Shown here: positions 9,309 to 17,031 of the stretch, piece after piece
Position numbering within the stretch: the first letter of the stretch is position 1
Layout of the letters: each line of letters opens with the position of its first letter
Assembly: GCA_964567855.1 (NCBI GenBank)
Contig: CAZMOE010000002.1
Location: 111,178-175,177 of the forward strand
DNA: 64,000 nt
DNA from: Liminaster sp964567855
GTDB taxonomy: Bacteria > Bacteroidota > Bacteroidia > Bacteroidales > UBA3663
Reading direction: 5' to 3'
The notes under the pieces: model-generated
What the model was told of the DNA's origin: nothing
Seen by the model: only the letters and a program-made list of their open reading frames with translations
Databases searched by the model: none
Position numbers and translations under genes: made by a program

Positions 9309-11402
9309 ATGTCATTGTTCCATAATCATATACATATTCCGACGCTCTGCCTGACCGTTCTGTTGCTGCTGGCGGGCATTCCCCGGGCGACCGCAGGCCA
9401 AACGGTGGAAAGCGGCGACACGTCGCGCCCCAAAGTGGCAGTCGTGCTGGCCGGTGGCGGAGCCAAAGGCGTCGCCCACATCGGGGCGCTGAAAGTGATC
9501 GAAGAGGCCGGCCTCCCGATAGACATCATCGTGGGCAACAGTATGGGCGCTATCGTGGGCGGACTCTACAGCATCGGCTACACTCCGGAGGAGATGGACA
9601 GCATCGTCCGGACACAAGACTGGATCCGCCTGCTTCTGGATACCCCGGACCGGCAAGAGGAGAAACTCTCCCTTAAAAAACAATACGATCACTATCTGCT
9701 GCATATCCCATTCGACGAAAAAAAAGGGGAAAGCTGGCATAATACCGGTGTCATCCGCGGCAAAAATATCACCACCCTGCTTGGCCGTCTGACAGCCTCG
9801 CTGCCCGACACCGTCGACTTCGACCGGTTGCCGGTCAGATTCTGCGCCATAGCCACCGATGTGATAGGCGGACAGATTTACGAATTTCACTCGGGCAACC
9901 TCGTAGAGGCAATGCGCAGCAGCATGGCCATCCCCGGAGTGTTTACGCCAGTGAAAAAAGACTCCATGCTGCTGGTCGACGGCTGCATACTGAATAACTT
10001 TCCGGTCGACGTGGCCATCGCCATGGGTGCAGGCATTGTCATCGGTATCGACCTGGAAAACGATGCCGACGTCCCCCATAAACTCACCAATATGGTCGAT
10101 ATGTTGACCCATATCATGGATGTTACCTGCAACAGAAATTATAAAGAAAATATCAGTAATTCGGATGTATATATTCCGATCGATGTAAAAGACTACACCG
10201 CGGCGAGCTTTTCCAGCAAAGCCCTCGATTCGCTGATCACCCGCGGCGAACGGTCCACCCGCCTGAAACTGGATGAGCTGAACAGGCTGAAAGAAAAATT
10301 TTCGCTGACTGCCGGGCAGCGCCCGGCCTGTATCTCTGCCGTCCGCCCGGAAACGGCGACCGTCCCCGAAGACCTCGATACCGAGAAAAAGAAAAAAGCA
10401 GCCCCGACCTACATAAACGGAGCGTTAAGCCTCGGCGCCCGATTCGATACCGAGGAATATGCCTCCGTCATGCTCCACGCCAATCTCCCCATCTCGGAAC
10501 GCAGACATACCCACCTCGCCATTTCCGGCCGCCTGGGGCAACGGATACGCGGCAGCCTGCTGCTGAATCATGAGCTCTTCGACATACAACATTTCAGCAT
10601 CGGCTACGACTTCGAACACAACGTTATCGATTACCATGACCACGGCGACCGGGCCGCCGAAATCACCGACAATCATAACCGCGTCCGGATACAAAGCTGG
10701 CAAAGTTGGAAAAAGGCCCGTTACTCCGTCGGCGCACAGTTCGACCTGCATCATTATTCCGATATTCTGGTCGACCGAAAGCATCCGGGCGATATTCCCG
10801 CTCACGACGACGAACATTATTTCACCTACTACGCCCAAGTTGAATTCAATAACCAGAATGCCACCTATTTCCCCACTACGGGAAGCACTGTGGAGGGACG
10901 ATGCGAGATCATCAGCGACAATCTCTACCAGTACCGGAAACAGAATCCCTTCCCCATCTTCAGCGGTTACTGGCAGACCGCCATTTCCCTCAACAGCCGC
11001 TTCACGTTCCTGCCGTCGGCCGCTGCCCGCGTGATACTTTACGACAAGGAACCGCCCTTTGCGCTCAGGAATATGGTGGGGGGACTTGCACGAGGGCACA
11101 AAGCCGAACATCAGATGCCGATTTCCGGCCTGGCCTATACGGAAACCGTAGACAAAGCGGTCATCTGCACCGGTATAGAAGTCCGTCAGCGCATGGGGGC
11201 CAACCACTTCATATATGCACAATTCGATGCGGCCTCCATCAGTCAGCACCTCGAGTCGGCTTTTAATAACGACACCTATTGCTGGGGCATGAAAGGCGGT
11301 TATGCCTATCGCAGCCTGGTCGGGCCCCTGTCCGCATTCATCAATTACAACTCCCGCACGAAACAGGCGGCCTTCTTCCTGAACGTGGGTTACTATTTCT
11401 GA
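9309..11402 (+). CDS. Patatin-like phospholipase with C-terminal outer-membrane barrel
   Basis: 697 residues from the ATG at 9309; an in-frame TTG at 9294 is less likely. A signal peptide ends near residue 30. The patatin domain (about 40-310) has the glycine-rich oxyanion motif GGGAKG, the nucleophile GNSMG (S78) and a DG dyad in LLVDGCILNN. From about 370 the protein is beta-rich with alternating polar and aromatic residues and ends in YYF, as Omp85-type barrels do. This is the type Vd autotransporter layout (PlpD-like), common in Bacteroidota. It probably acts on phospholipids at the cell surface. Confidence 0.9.
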   Translation: MSLFHNHIHIPTLCLTVLLLLAGIPRATAGQTVESGDTSRPKVAVVLAGGGAKGVAHIGALKVIEEAGLPIDIIVGNSMGAIVGGLYSIGYTPEEMDSIVRTQDWIRLLLDTPDRQEEKLSLKKQYDHYLLHIPFDEKKGESWHNTGVIRGKNITTLLGRLTASLPDTVDFDRLPVRFCAIATDVIGGQIYEFHSGNLVEAMRSSMAIPGVFTPVKKDSMLLVDGCILNNFPVDVAIAMGAGIVIGIDLENDADVPHKLTNMVDMLTHIMDVTCNRNYKENISNSDVYIPIDVKDYTAASFSSKALDSLITRGERSTRLKLDELNRLKEKFSLTAGQRPACISAVRPETATVPEDLDTEKKKKAAPTYINGALSLGARFDTEEYASVMLHANLPISERRHTHLAISGRLGQRIRGSLLLNHELFDIQHFSIGYDFEHNVIDYHDHGDRAAEITDNHNRVRIQSWQSWKKARYSVGAQFDLHHYSDILVDRKHPGDIPAHDDEHYFTYYAQVEFNNQNATYFPTTGSTVEGRCEIISDNLYQYRKQNPFPIFSGYWQTAISLNSRFTFLPSAAARVILYDKEPPFALRNMVGGLARGHKAEHQMPISGLAYTETVDKAVICTGIEVRQRMGANHFIYAQFDAASISQHLESAFNNDTYCWGMKGGYAYRSLVGPLSAFINYNSRTKQAAFFLNVGYYF

Positions 11403-11409
11403 AAATAAA

Positions 11410-11441
11410 TTTGTTTATCCCACAAGATTTGCATATCTTTG
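11410..11441 (+). promoter_or_regulatory. Promoter of murB
   Basis: TTTG (11410-11413), exactly 20 bp, then TATCTTTG (11434-11441). This is a textbook Bacteroidota promoter, 26 bp before the murB ATG. Confidence 0.85.
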
Positions 11442-11467
11442 CGCAACTATTTTAAGAGCAAACATCT

Positions 11468-12487
11468 ATGATAGAGATTTCGGAAAGCGTCTCATTGCTT
11501 CCTCACAACACTTTCGGAATAAATGCCAGTGCGAAATTTTTCGCAGAATACGATACGGTCGAAGATCTGACGCAACTTTTGCAGCATCCGGCCTTGGAAG
11601 GCCAAAGGCTGCTCCACATCGGAAGCGGCAGCAATCTTCTGTTCGCCAAAGACTTCGACGGAGTGATCCTCCATTCCAGAATCGGCGGAATAGAAATAAT
11701 CGCGGACAACGAAACCGAGGTTTCAATCGGTGTCGGCAGCGGAGTTTCATGGGACGAAGTCTGCCGCTGGGCCATCGACCGGCAATTGTACGGGCTTGAA
11801 AACCTGTCGGGAATACCGGGAGAATGCGGCGCCGCAGCCGTCCAGAACATCGGTGCCTATGGCGCTGAAATCGCCGATATCATTCAGGAAGTACATACCA
11901 TCGAAACAGCCACAGGAAAGCCCAAGGTCTTCAGCAAAACGGAATGCCGCTACGGATACCGGAGCAGTTTCTTCAAGAGCGAGGCCGGGCGCGGAAAATA
12001 TATCGTCACTTCGATACGACTGGCCCTGAGCCGTCAGGAAAAATACAACATCGACTACGGCAATCTGAAAGAACAGCTCAAGGGTGCGGGCGAATTGTCA
12101 TTGCAGAAGGTCCGCGACGCGGTCATAGCCATCAGAAATGCCAAACTACCGGATCCGAAACAACTGGGAAACGCCGGCAGTTTCTTTAAAAACCCCATCA
12201 TCACCCGCCGACAGCTGGAAGAGCTGAAAAATGTCTATCCCTTCATGCCATTTTACGACGTAGATGCCAAAACAGTCAAAATCCCGGCCGCGTGGCTCAT
12301 CGAGCAGTGCGGATGGAAAGGGCGCAGCATCGGCGGAGCCGCTGTATATGACAAACAATGTCTTGTCCTGGTCAACCGGAAGCAGGCTCTTCCGCAAGAG
12401 ATCCTGCAACTGAAAGAGGCAATCGTCCGCACGGTGCAGGGACGCTTCGGCATCAAGATAGAACCGGAAGTCAACATCATTGAATAA
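11468..12487 (+). CDS. murB: UDP-N-acetylenolpyruvoylglucosamine reductase MurB
   Basis: 339 residues, the length of type I (E. coli-like) MurB. It reduces UDP-GlcNAc-enolpyruvate to UDP-MurNAc with NADPH and FAD in the second step of peptidoglycan precursor synthesis. Visible family features are HNTFG near the N-terminus, IGSGSNLLF and the FAD-site segment GIPGECGAAAVQNIGAYG, the YRSSFFK stretch, GNAGSFFKNP with the serine proton donor, and the C-terminal EPEV. It has its own promoter, and the next gene starts 13 bp after its stop. Confidence 0.97.
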   Translation: MIEISESVSLLPHNTFGINASAKFFAEYDTVEDLTQLLQHPALEGQRLLHIGSGSNLLFAKDFDGVILHSRIGGIEIIADNETEVSIGVGSGVSWDEVCRWAIDRQLYGLENLSGIPGECGAAAVQNIGAYGAEIADIIQEVHTIETATGKPKVFSKTECRYGYRSSFFKSEAGRGKYIVTSIRLALSRQEKYNIDYGNLKEQLKGAGELSLQKVRDAVIAIRNAKLPDPKQLGNAGSFFKNPIITRRQLEELKNVYPFMPFYDVDAKTVKIPAAWLIEQCGWKGRSIGGAAVYDKQCLVLVNRKQALPQEILQLKEAIVRTVQGRFGIKIEPEVNIIE

Positions 12488-12500
12488 CCAGGCCGGCCCA

Positions 12501-13256
12501 ATGAAAGTGACAATCCTTGGCTCAGGAACATCCATCGGGGTCCCGATGCCGTGTTGCCCTTGCGAAGTATGCCATTCCGATGACCCTTATGACCGCCGCC
12601 TGCGGGCGTCGGTGCTCGTCGAAACGGGCGGTGACCATTTACTGATCGACTGCGGTCCGGATTTTCGCCAGCAGATGCTGCAGCATGACGTGCAACATCT
12701 GGATGCCATCCTGCTCACCCACATCCATTACGATCACACCGGCGGTCTGGACGATCTGCGCCCATATACTTATGAAAAGACGTTGCCGCTCTACGCGGAG
12801 CAGAAAATAGCCGATGTCCTGACACAAAAATACGACTACATCTTCATCCATCGATATCCCGGGGTCCCGCAGTTGAAAATCAATATCATACAACAGGATC
12901 AGCCCTTCTTCGCCGGAAATACGGAGGTGATTCCCATACGTCTGATGCACGGAAAATTACCGATTCTGGGCTTCCGGATCGGTTCTCTGGCCTATCTGAC
13001 AGACTGCACCATCATTCCGGATTCCGAATGGCCGAAACTGGAGGGCGTCCGGAGCCTCATCATCGATGCGCTCCGTTTCCAGCCCCACGAAACCCACATG
13101 AACGTTCCGCAGGCACTGGAAGTTGTCAGGCGACTGACCCCGGAAACAACCTATTTCACCCATATCAGCCACCACATGGGCTTCCACAGAGAGGTGGAGG
13201 CACAATTGCCCCCGAATGTACGTCTGGCCTATGACGGTCTGGTGATAAACATCTGA
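12501..13256 (+). CDS. Metallo-beta-lactamase-fold phosphodiesterase-like hydrolase
   Basis: 251 residues from the ATG at 12501; an in-frame TTG at 12480 overlaps the murB stop and is disfavoured. The metal motif THIHYDHTGG (HxHxDH) is present, followed by later His and Asp residues (RLMHGK, LTDC, HISHH). The opening VTILGSGTSIGVPMP and the CCPCEVC cysteines place it near PhnP-type phosphoribosyl cyclic phosphodiesterases. The true substrate is unknown. The close spacing to murB suggests co-transcription. Confidence 0.85.
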   Translation: MKVTILGSGTSIGVPMPCCPCEVCHSDDPYDRRLRASVLVETGGDHLLIDCGPDFRQQMLQHDVQHLDAILLTHIHYDHTGGLDDLRPYTYEKTLPLYAEQKIADVLTQKYDYIFIHRYPGVPQLKINIIQQDQPFFAGNTEVIPIRLMHGKLPILGFRIGSLAYLTDCTIIPDSEWPKLEGVRSLIIDALRFQPHETHMNVPQALEVVRRLTPETTYFTHISHHMGFHREVEAQLPPNVRLAYDGLVINI

Positions 13257-13300
13257 TTTTCAATTCATCATTTCCAAATTTATATCATACATTTTTCAAT

Positions 13301-13741
13301 ATGATACTGACAGACAAATGGTTCACGGCCATCTCAGACAATGAGAACGGCACCTATACATTCATCTCCGGCCGCGCCGATATCGACGAATTCATACAGT
13401 CGGGTAAAATGAAAGAACGCCTTGAAGTTACATGGAACTATCAACCGGATGCCAAAGGCCTGCCCGCCGATGACCATGAAGCGGAACTGATGGAGGAAGT
13501 AGAGGAAAAATTACGCCTCGCCATGGAAAAAGACAAGCTGGCCATACTGACAGGAATCTATACCGGCAACGGTCAGCGGCAATGGATTTACATCGCCCGC
13601 AACACACAGGCATTCGGAGAGCGTCTCAACAATACCTTGACAGCCTACCCCCGGCAGCTTCCCATAGAAATCTATGCGGAAAAAGACCCCGAAAACCAGG
13701 AATACAAGGAACTGCTGGAATTGAAACAGGAAGAAGACTGA
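13301..13741 (+). CDS. DUF695 domain protein
   Basis: 146 residues, soluble and acidic. It looks like a single DUF695 domain: an N-terminal W and a strand-rich half, then LTGIYTGNGQRQWIYIA and PIEIYAEKDPENQEY, which are the conserved blocks. The family has no established function. It follows the metal hydrolase by 44 bp on the same strand. Confidence 0.75.
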   Translation: MILTDKWFTAISDNENGTYTFISGRADIDEFIQSGKMKERLEVTWNYQPDAKGLPADDHEAELMEEVEEKLRLAMEKDKLAILTGIYTGNGQRQWIYIARNTQAFGERLNNTLTAYPRQLPIEIYAEKDPENQEYKELLELKQEED

Positions 13742-13839
13742 TAGAACTCCCTGCACGGAAAATTCAGTTTCCATCGCGGAGACAAGGCCTCCCCTATCGA
13801 TCTGCGCCGGTGTGTAAAATCTTCATTTTTTCCCTTCCC

Positions 13840-14739
13840 TCAGCGCAGGCGCACCTGTTCACCGGGTCGGAGACGCCCGCCCGCTACCTGCGGGTTGCGC
13901 TTGACAAGCGACTGTAGGCGGACGCCGTACTTCTGCGAGATCGAATGCCATGAATCGCCGTCGGCCACGATGTGGAGGCGGTATTGACGGGCCGGTTTGC
14001 GCTTCTTGGCACACAGATAGACCAAATCACCGGGTCGGAGGCGGTATCCGGACGGAAAATCATTGTACTTACGCAGTTTGCGGGCGCTGATTTTAAACTC
14101 CCGGGACAATGAAGCCAGATCGTCGCCGCCCAGGGCAACAATATAGAGCAACCCATTGAAGCGGAACAGGTCGTGGCTGCCCGTATAGATGTTGCCATGA
14201 CCTGCAGCCAAGACCTGACGGTCATAGCGCGCCAGATCGTAGTCTTCGATAAGGCGGATCAGTTTGGCGGCATACTGCGGATCGGTGGCATAGCCACAGG
14301 CTTTCAAACCGCGCGCCCAACCCTTGTAATCGGTAATCTTAAGTTCAAAAAGCGGAGCATAACGCGACCGTTGCAGGAAGCGCGAGTGATCTTCATAGCT
14401 GTCGGCAGCAGAACGATAGCTGCGGAAACATTCGTTGCGGGCATCGTCATCATGATAAGTGCGCGCCCCTTTCCAGTCACCCGCACACTTTATGCCGAAG
14501 TGGTTGCGGGCGTTGCGCGCCAGTTCCGTACGACCGGCACCGGACTCCAGCAAGCCCTGCGCCAGGGTGATACTGGCAGGAATCTTGTGGTTCCGCATCT
14601 CGCGCATGGCGATTTCACGGTATTCACGAATATATTTCTCATAATCGGGACTACGTTGTGCATCCGCTCCGGTCGCCAGAAACAGAGAGGGAAAAACAAA
14701 CAATAACAAAATGGCCGTCCTTGTTGCAATTTTCATCAT
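13840..14739 (-). CDS. Secreted GH73 glucosaminidase with two LysM domains
   Basis: 299 residues from the ATG at 14739 (14736 is equally possible). A longer frame upstream overlaps the cdd promoter and is not used. A signal peptide ends near ADAQ. The glucosaminidase domain contains ITLAQGLLESGAGRTELA, with the likely catalytic Glu in LLES, plus NHFGIKC, typical of this family. Two LysM-like repeats follow, one around YIVALGGDDLASLSREF and one around HIVADGDSWHSISQKYG, which should hold it on peptidoglycan. It probably trims the wall during growth or division. It is divergent from cdd. Confidence 0.9.
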   Translation of the reverse strand: MMKIATRTAILLLFVFPSLFLATGADAQRSPDYEKYIREYREIAMREMRNHKIPASITLAQGLLESGAGRTELARNARNHFGIKCAGDWKGARTYHDDDARNECFRSYRSAADSYEDHSRFLQRSRYAPLFELKITDYKGWARGLKACGYATDPQYAAKLIRLIEDYDLARYDRQVLAAGHGNIYTGSHDLFRFNGLLYIVALGGDDLASLSREFKISARKLRKYNDFPSGYRLRPGDLVYLCAKKRKPARQYRLHIVADGDSWHSISQKYGVRLQSLVKRNPQVAGGRLRPGEQVRLR

Positions 14740-14754
14740 TTCCATATATATTTG
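14724..14754 (+). promoter_or_regulatory. Promoter of cdd
   Basis: TTG (14724-14726), 20 bp, then TATATTTG (14747-14754), 25 bp before the cdd ATG. The -33 element lies inside the first codons of the divergent glucosaminidase gene. Confidence 0.75.
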
Positions 14755-14779
14755 CACGAAACAATCAACCTCGAAAGCT

Positions 14780-15271
14780 ATGAAAGATATCGAAATCGTT
14801 GCAAAGATAAAAGTTTGCAATTACAATGAACTCACCGATGAGCAAAAAAGTGTTGTCGATGCGGCAAAAAAGGCCACTTTAAGGGCCTACGCCCCCTATT
14901 CCAACTATTTCGTCGGAGCAGCCGTATTGCTCGACAACGGCGAAATCGTCTCCGGCAGCAATCAGGAGAATGCCGCCTATCCGTCGGGCATCTGCGCCGA
15001 ACGTACCACGCTTTTCTATGCCGGCAGCCAATATCCCGACGGCAAAGTGTGCAAGATGGCCATCGTGGCAAGAAGCAACGGCGAGATTACCGAAGAGATC
15101 TGTGCACCCTGCGGAGCCTGCAGGCAGGTGATACTCGAATCGGAACACCGGGCAGGGGCCCCGATAGAGCTCATGCTCTGCGGCCGTGAACAGATTTACC
15201 TGTTCCAGGGAATCAGAGCGATCCTTCCTTTCGCTTTTGACATGGAAAGCCTGAAAAAACCCGTTCCGTGA
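14780..15271 (+). CDS. cdd: Cytidine deaminase
   Basis: 163 residues from the ATG at 14780, which lies just after a good promoter; an upstream extension to 14711 is rejected. It deaminates cytidine and deoxycytidine to uridine forms in pyrimidine salvage. The zinc site is complete: CAE in GICAERTTLF and PCGACRQ. The use of Cys rather than His in the first motif marks the tetrameric class. YAPYSNYFVGAA is the substrate-binding segment. Confidence 0.95.
   Translation: MKDIEIVAKIKVCNYNELTDEQKSVVDAAKKATLRAYAPYSNYFVGAAVLLDNGEIVSGSNQENAAYPSGICAERTTLFYAGSQYPDGKVCKMAIVARSNGEITEEICAPCGACRQVILESEHRAGAPIELMLCGREQIYLFQGIRAILPFAFDMESLKKPVP
14802..14809 (-). promoter_or_regulatory. Possible -7 element of the glucosaminidase gene, inside cdd
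   Basis: CAAAGATA reads TATCTTTG on the minus strand. It sits within cdd codons 8 to 10 and 63 bp before the glucosaminidase start. No -33 element is visible at the usual distance, so it could be chance. Confidence 0.35.
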
Positions 15272-15631
15272 AAAAATATTTAATTTCATAGATATTTAGA
15301 ACCATTATATATTGAAAAATGGGAGTTATCAACAATCTAATTGCCCTTTTATCAGCCGTTGCGCCGGAAAAACAGATGTAAAAAGATTGTTGATAACTTC
15401 ACGAACACGGCTTGAACTTAGTTTTATAACTATCTGAAAATCTTTTTATTCATTTTTTCTGAATTAGACATACATTGCGCCGGAATGAAAGCACCCCTCA
15501 TTTGAGAATCAACGACTTAGACTTTTGCAAACAAATTGCTCAAAAAAATAGACTTGTTTCCTAAAAAAAAATTACAGACTTTTGCACCACTAAAAGCATG
15601 TCAAAAGAAAAAAGTAGTATCATAATAATAT
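15272..15631. other. AT-rich repeat region upstream of dnaA; candidate oriC or dnaA control region
   Basis: 360 bp without a gene and distinctly AT-rich. It contains a 15-bp perfect inverted repeat bearing DnaA-box-like sequences, two copies of TTGCGCCGGAA (15359-15369, 15475-15485), and two copies of AGACTTTTGCA (15519-15529, 15576-15586). The last pair resembles -7 elements and could drive dnaA. The AT-rich stretch 15419-15475 could serve as an unwinding element. Origin function is inferred from layout only. Confidence 0.5.
15324..15398. repeat. 15-bp inverted repeat with two DnaA-box-like sites
   Basis: AGTTATCAACAATCT at 15324-15338 recurs in perfect inverted form at 15384-15398, 45 bp apart. 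Each arm holds TTATCAACA, one base from the TTATCCACA DnaA-box consensus. The pair probably binds DnaA, either for replication start or for control of dnaA. Confidence 0.65.
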
Positions 15632-16975
15632 ATGAAAGCTCAATTTCAACAGCAGTGGGAGCAATGTCTCAGCATCATCAAGGACAACGTCGAAGAGGCG
15701 GCCTACAACGCATTCTTTGCCAAGGATGAAGCCGTGGAATATACCGACGGAACCCTGACACTTCAGGTTCCCTCCCATTATGTTTACGAGTTTCTGGAAA
15801 GCAGGTATTTCGATTTACTTAAAAAAACCCTGACACGCATCTATGGTGACGGCATCAGACTGCAATATCAGATCGCCGTGGCTCAGGATGCCAATGTCAA
15901 CGTAACGGCAAGTCCCCGCCCCGAACCTCAACGCGAACCGGAATTCGACTCGCAACTCAACCCGAAGTTTACTTTCGCTTCCTTCTGTGCCGGCAAAAGC
16001 AATGAGCTGGCATTGAGCGCCGCCGTCACCGTGGCACAGAATCCAGGGCATACTGCTTTCAACCCCTACTTTATTTTCGGCGCATCAGGCGTCGGCAAAA
16101 CCCATCTGGCCCAGGCCATCGGGCTCAGCATCCTTGAAAAACATCCCGACAAACGCGTGTTGTATCTCACCAGCCACCTTTTTCAGGTGCAATACACCGA
16201 CGCGGTGCGCCGCAACGTCGTCAACGACTTCATCAATTTCTACCAGAGCATCGACGTGCTCATCATCGACGACATCCAGGAATTTGCCGGCAAGACCAAG
16301 GTATCGACTCAGAACACCTTCTTCCACATTTTCAACCACCTTCACCTGCGCGGCTGTCAGCTCATCATGACCAGCGACCGCCCGCCCGTGGAACTCGAAG
16401 ACCTCGTGCCGCGCCTCCTCACCCGTTTCAAATGGGGCTTCACCGGCGAAATCGAACATCCCGACTACGAACTGCGGTGCAGTATCCTTGCCGAAAAGTG
16501 TCGGAAAGAGGGACTCAACATCGATCCGGCGGTCATTGATTTCATTGCCCGCACGGCCGATGACAACGCCCGCGACCTGGAGGGCATCATCAACTCCCTG
16601 CTCGCCTACTCCATCGTGCGCAACCGCCCCATCGACCAGGATCTGGCCGCGCAAGTCATGCGCATGATCGTCAAAATGGAAAAGAAAACCATCACGATGG
16701 AAAATATCATCACCCTCGTGGTCGACGGCTTCGGTATCGATTTGAAACAGCTTCATTCCAAGAGTCGCAAACGTGAAATCGTCATGGCCCGGCAAGCCGC
16801 CATGTACCTATGCAAGAAATACACGACCCAATCGGTGTCGCGCATCGGTGTCGTCATCGGCAACCGCGACCATGCCACCGTACTGCATGCCATCAAAAAC
16901 GTCGAGAATCTGCTGACAACCGACACCGAGTTCAAGAGTAAATTCGACTCCGTAGAGGCGCAGCTGAGGGCATAG
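15632..16975 (+). CDS. dnaA: Chromosomal replication initiator DnaA
   Basis: 447 residues with the four-domain plan: an N-terminal domain I (1-80), a short linker rich in P, E and Q (about 90-110), an AAA+ domain with Walker A GASGVGKT (150-157) and Walker B LIIDDIQ, and a C-terminal DNA-binding domain with the signature around GNRDHATVLHA. It opens the origin and loads the replisome. The gene starts with ATG after the repeat region described separately. dnaN lies about 22 kb away rather than next to dnaA. Confidence 0.98.
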   Translation: MKAQFQQQWEQCLSIIKDNVEEAAYNAFFAKDEAVEYTDGTLTLQVPSHYVYEFLESRYFDLLKKTLTRIYGDGIRLQYQIAVAQDANVNVTASPRPEPQREPEFDSQLNPKFTFASFCAGKSNELALSAAVTVAQNPGHTAFNPYFIFGASGVGKTHLAQAIGLSILEKHPDKRVLYLTSHLFQVQYTDAVRRNVVNDFINFYQSIDVLIIDDIQEFAGKTKVSTQNTFFHIFNHLHLRGCQLIMTSDRPPVELEDLVPRLLTRFKWGFTGEIEHPDYELRCSILAEKCRKEGLNIDPAVIDFIARTADDNARDLEGIINSLLAYSIVRNRPIDQDLAAQVMRMIVKMEKKTITMENIITLVVDGFGIDLKQLHSKSRKREIVMARQAAMYLCKKYTTQSVSRIGVVIGNRDHATVLHAIKNVENLLTTDTEFKSKFDSVEAQLRA

Positions 16976-17031
16976 CACCGGAATCTTCCGGCGTGCACAA
17001 TAATTCGGCAGAAGGCACGTATTTATTATAT

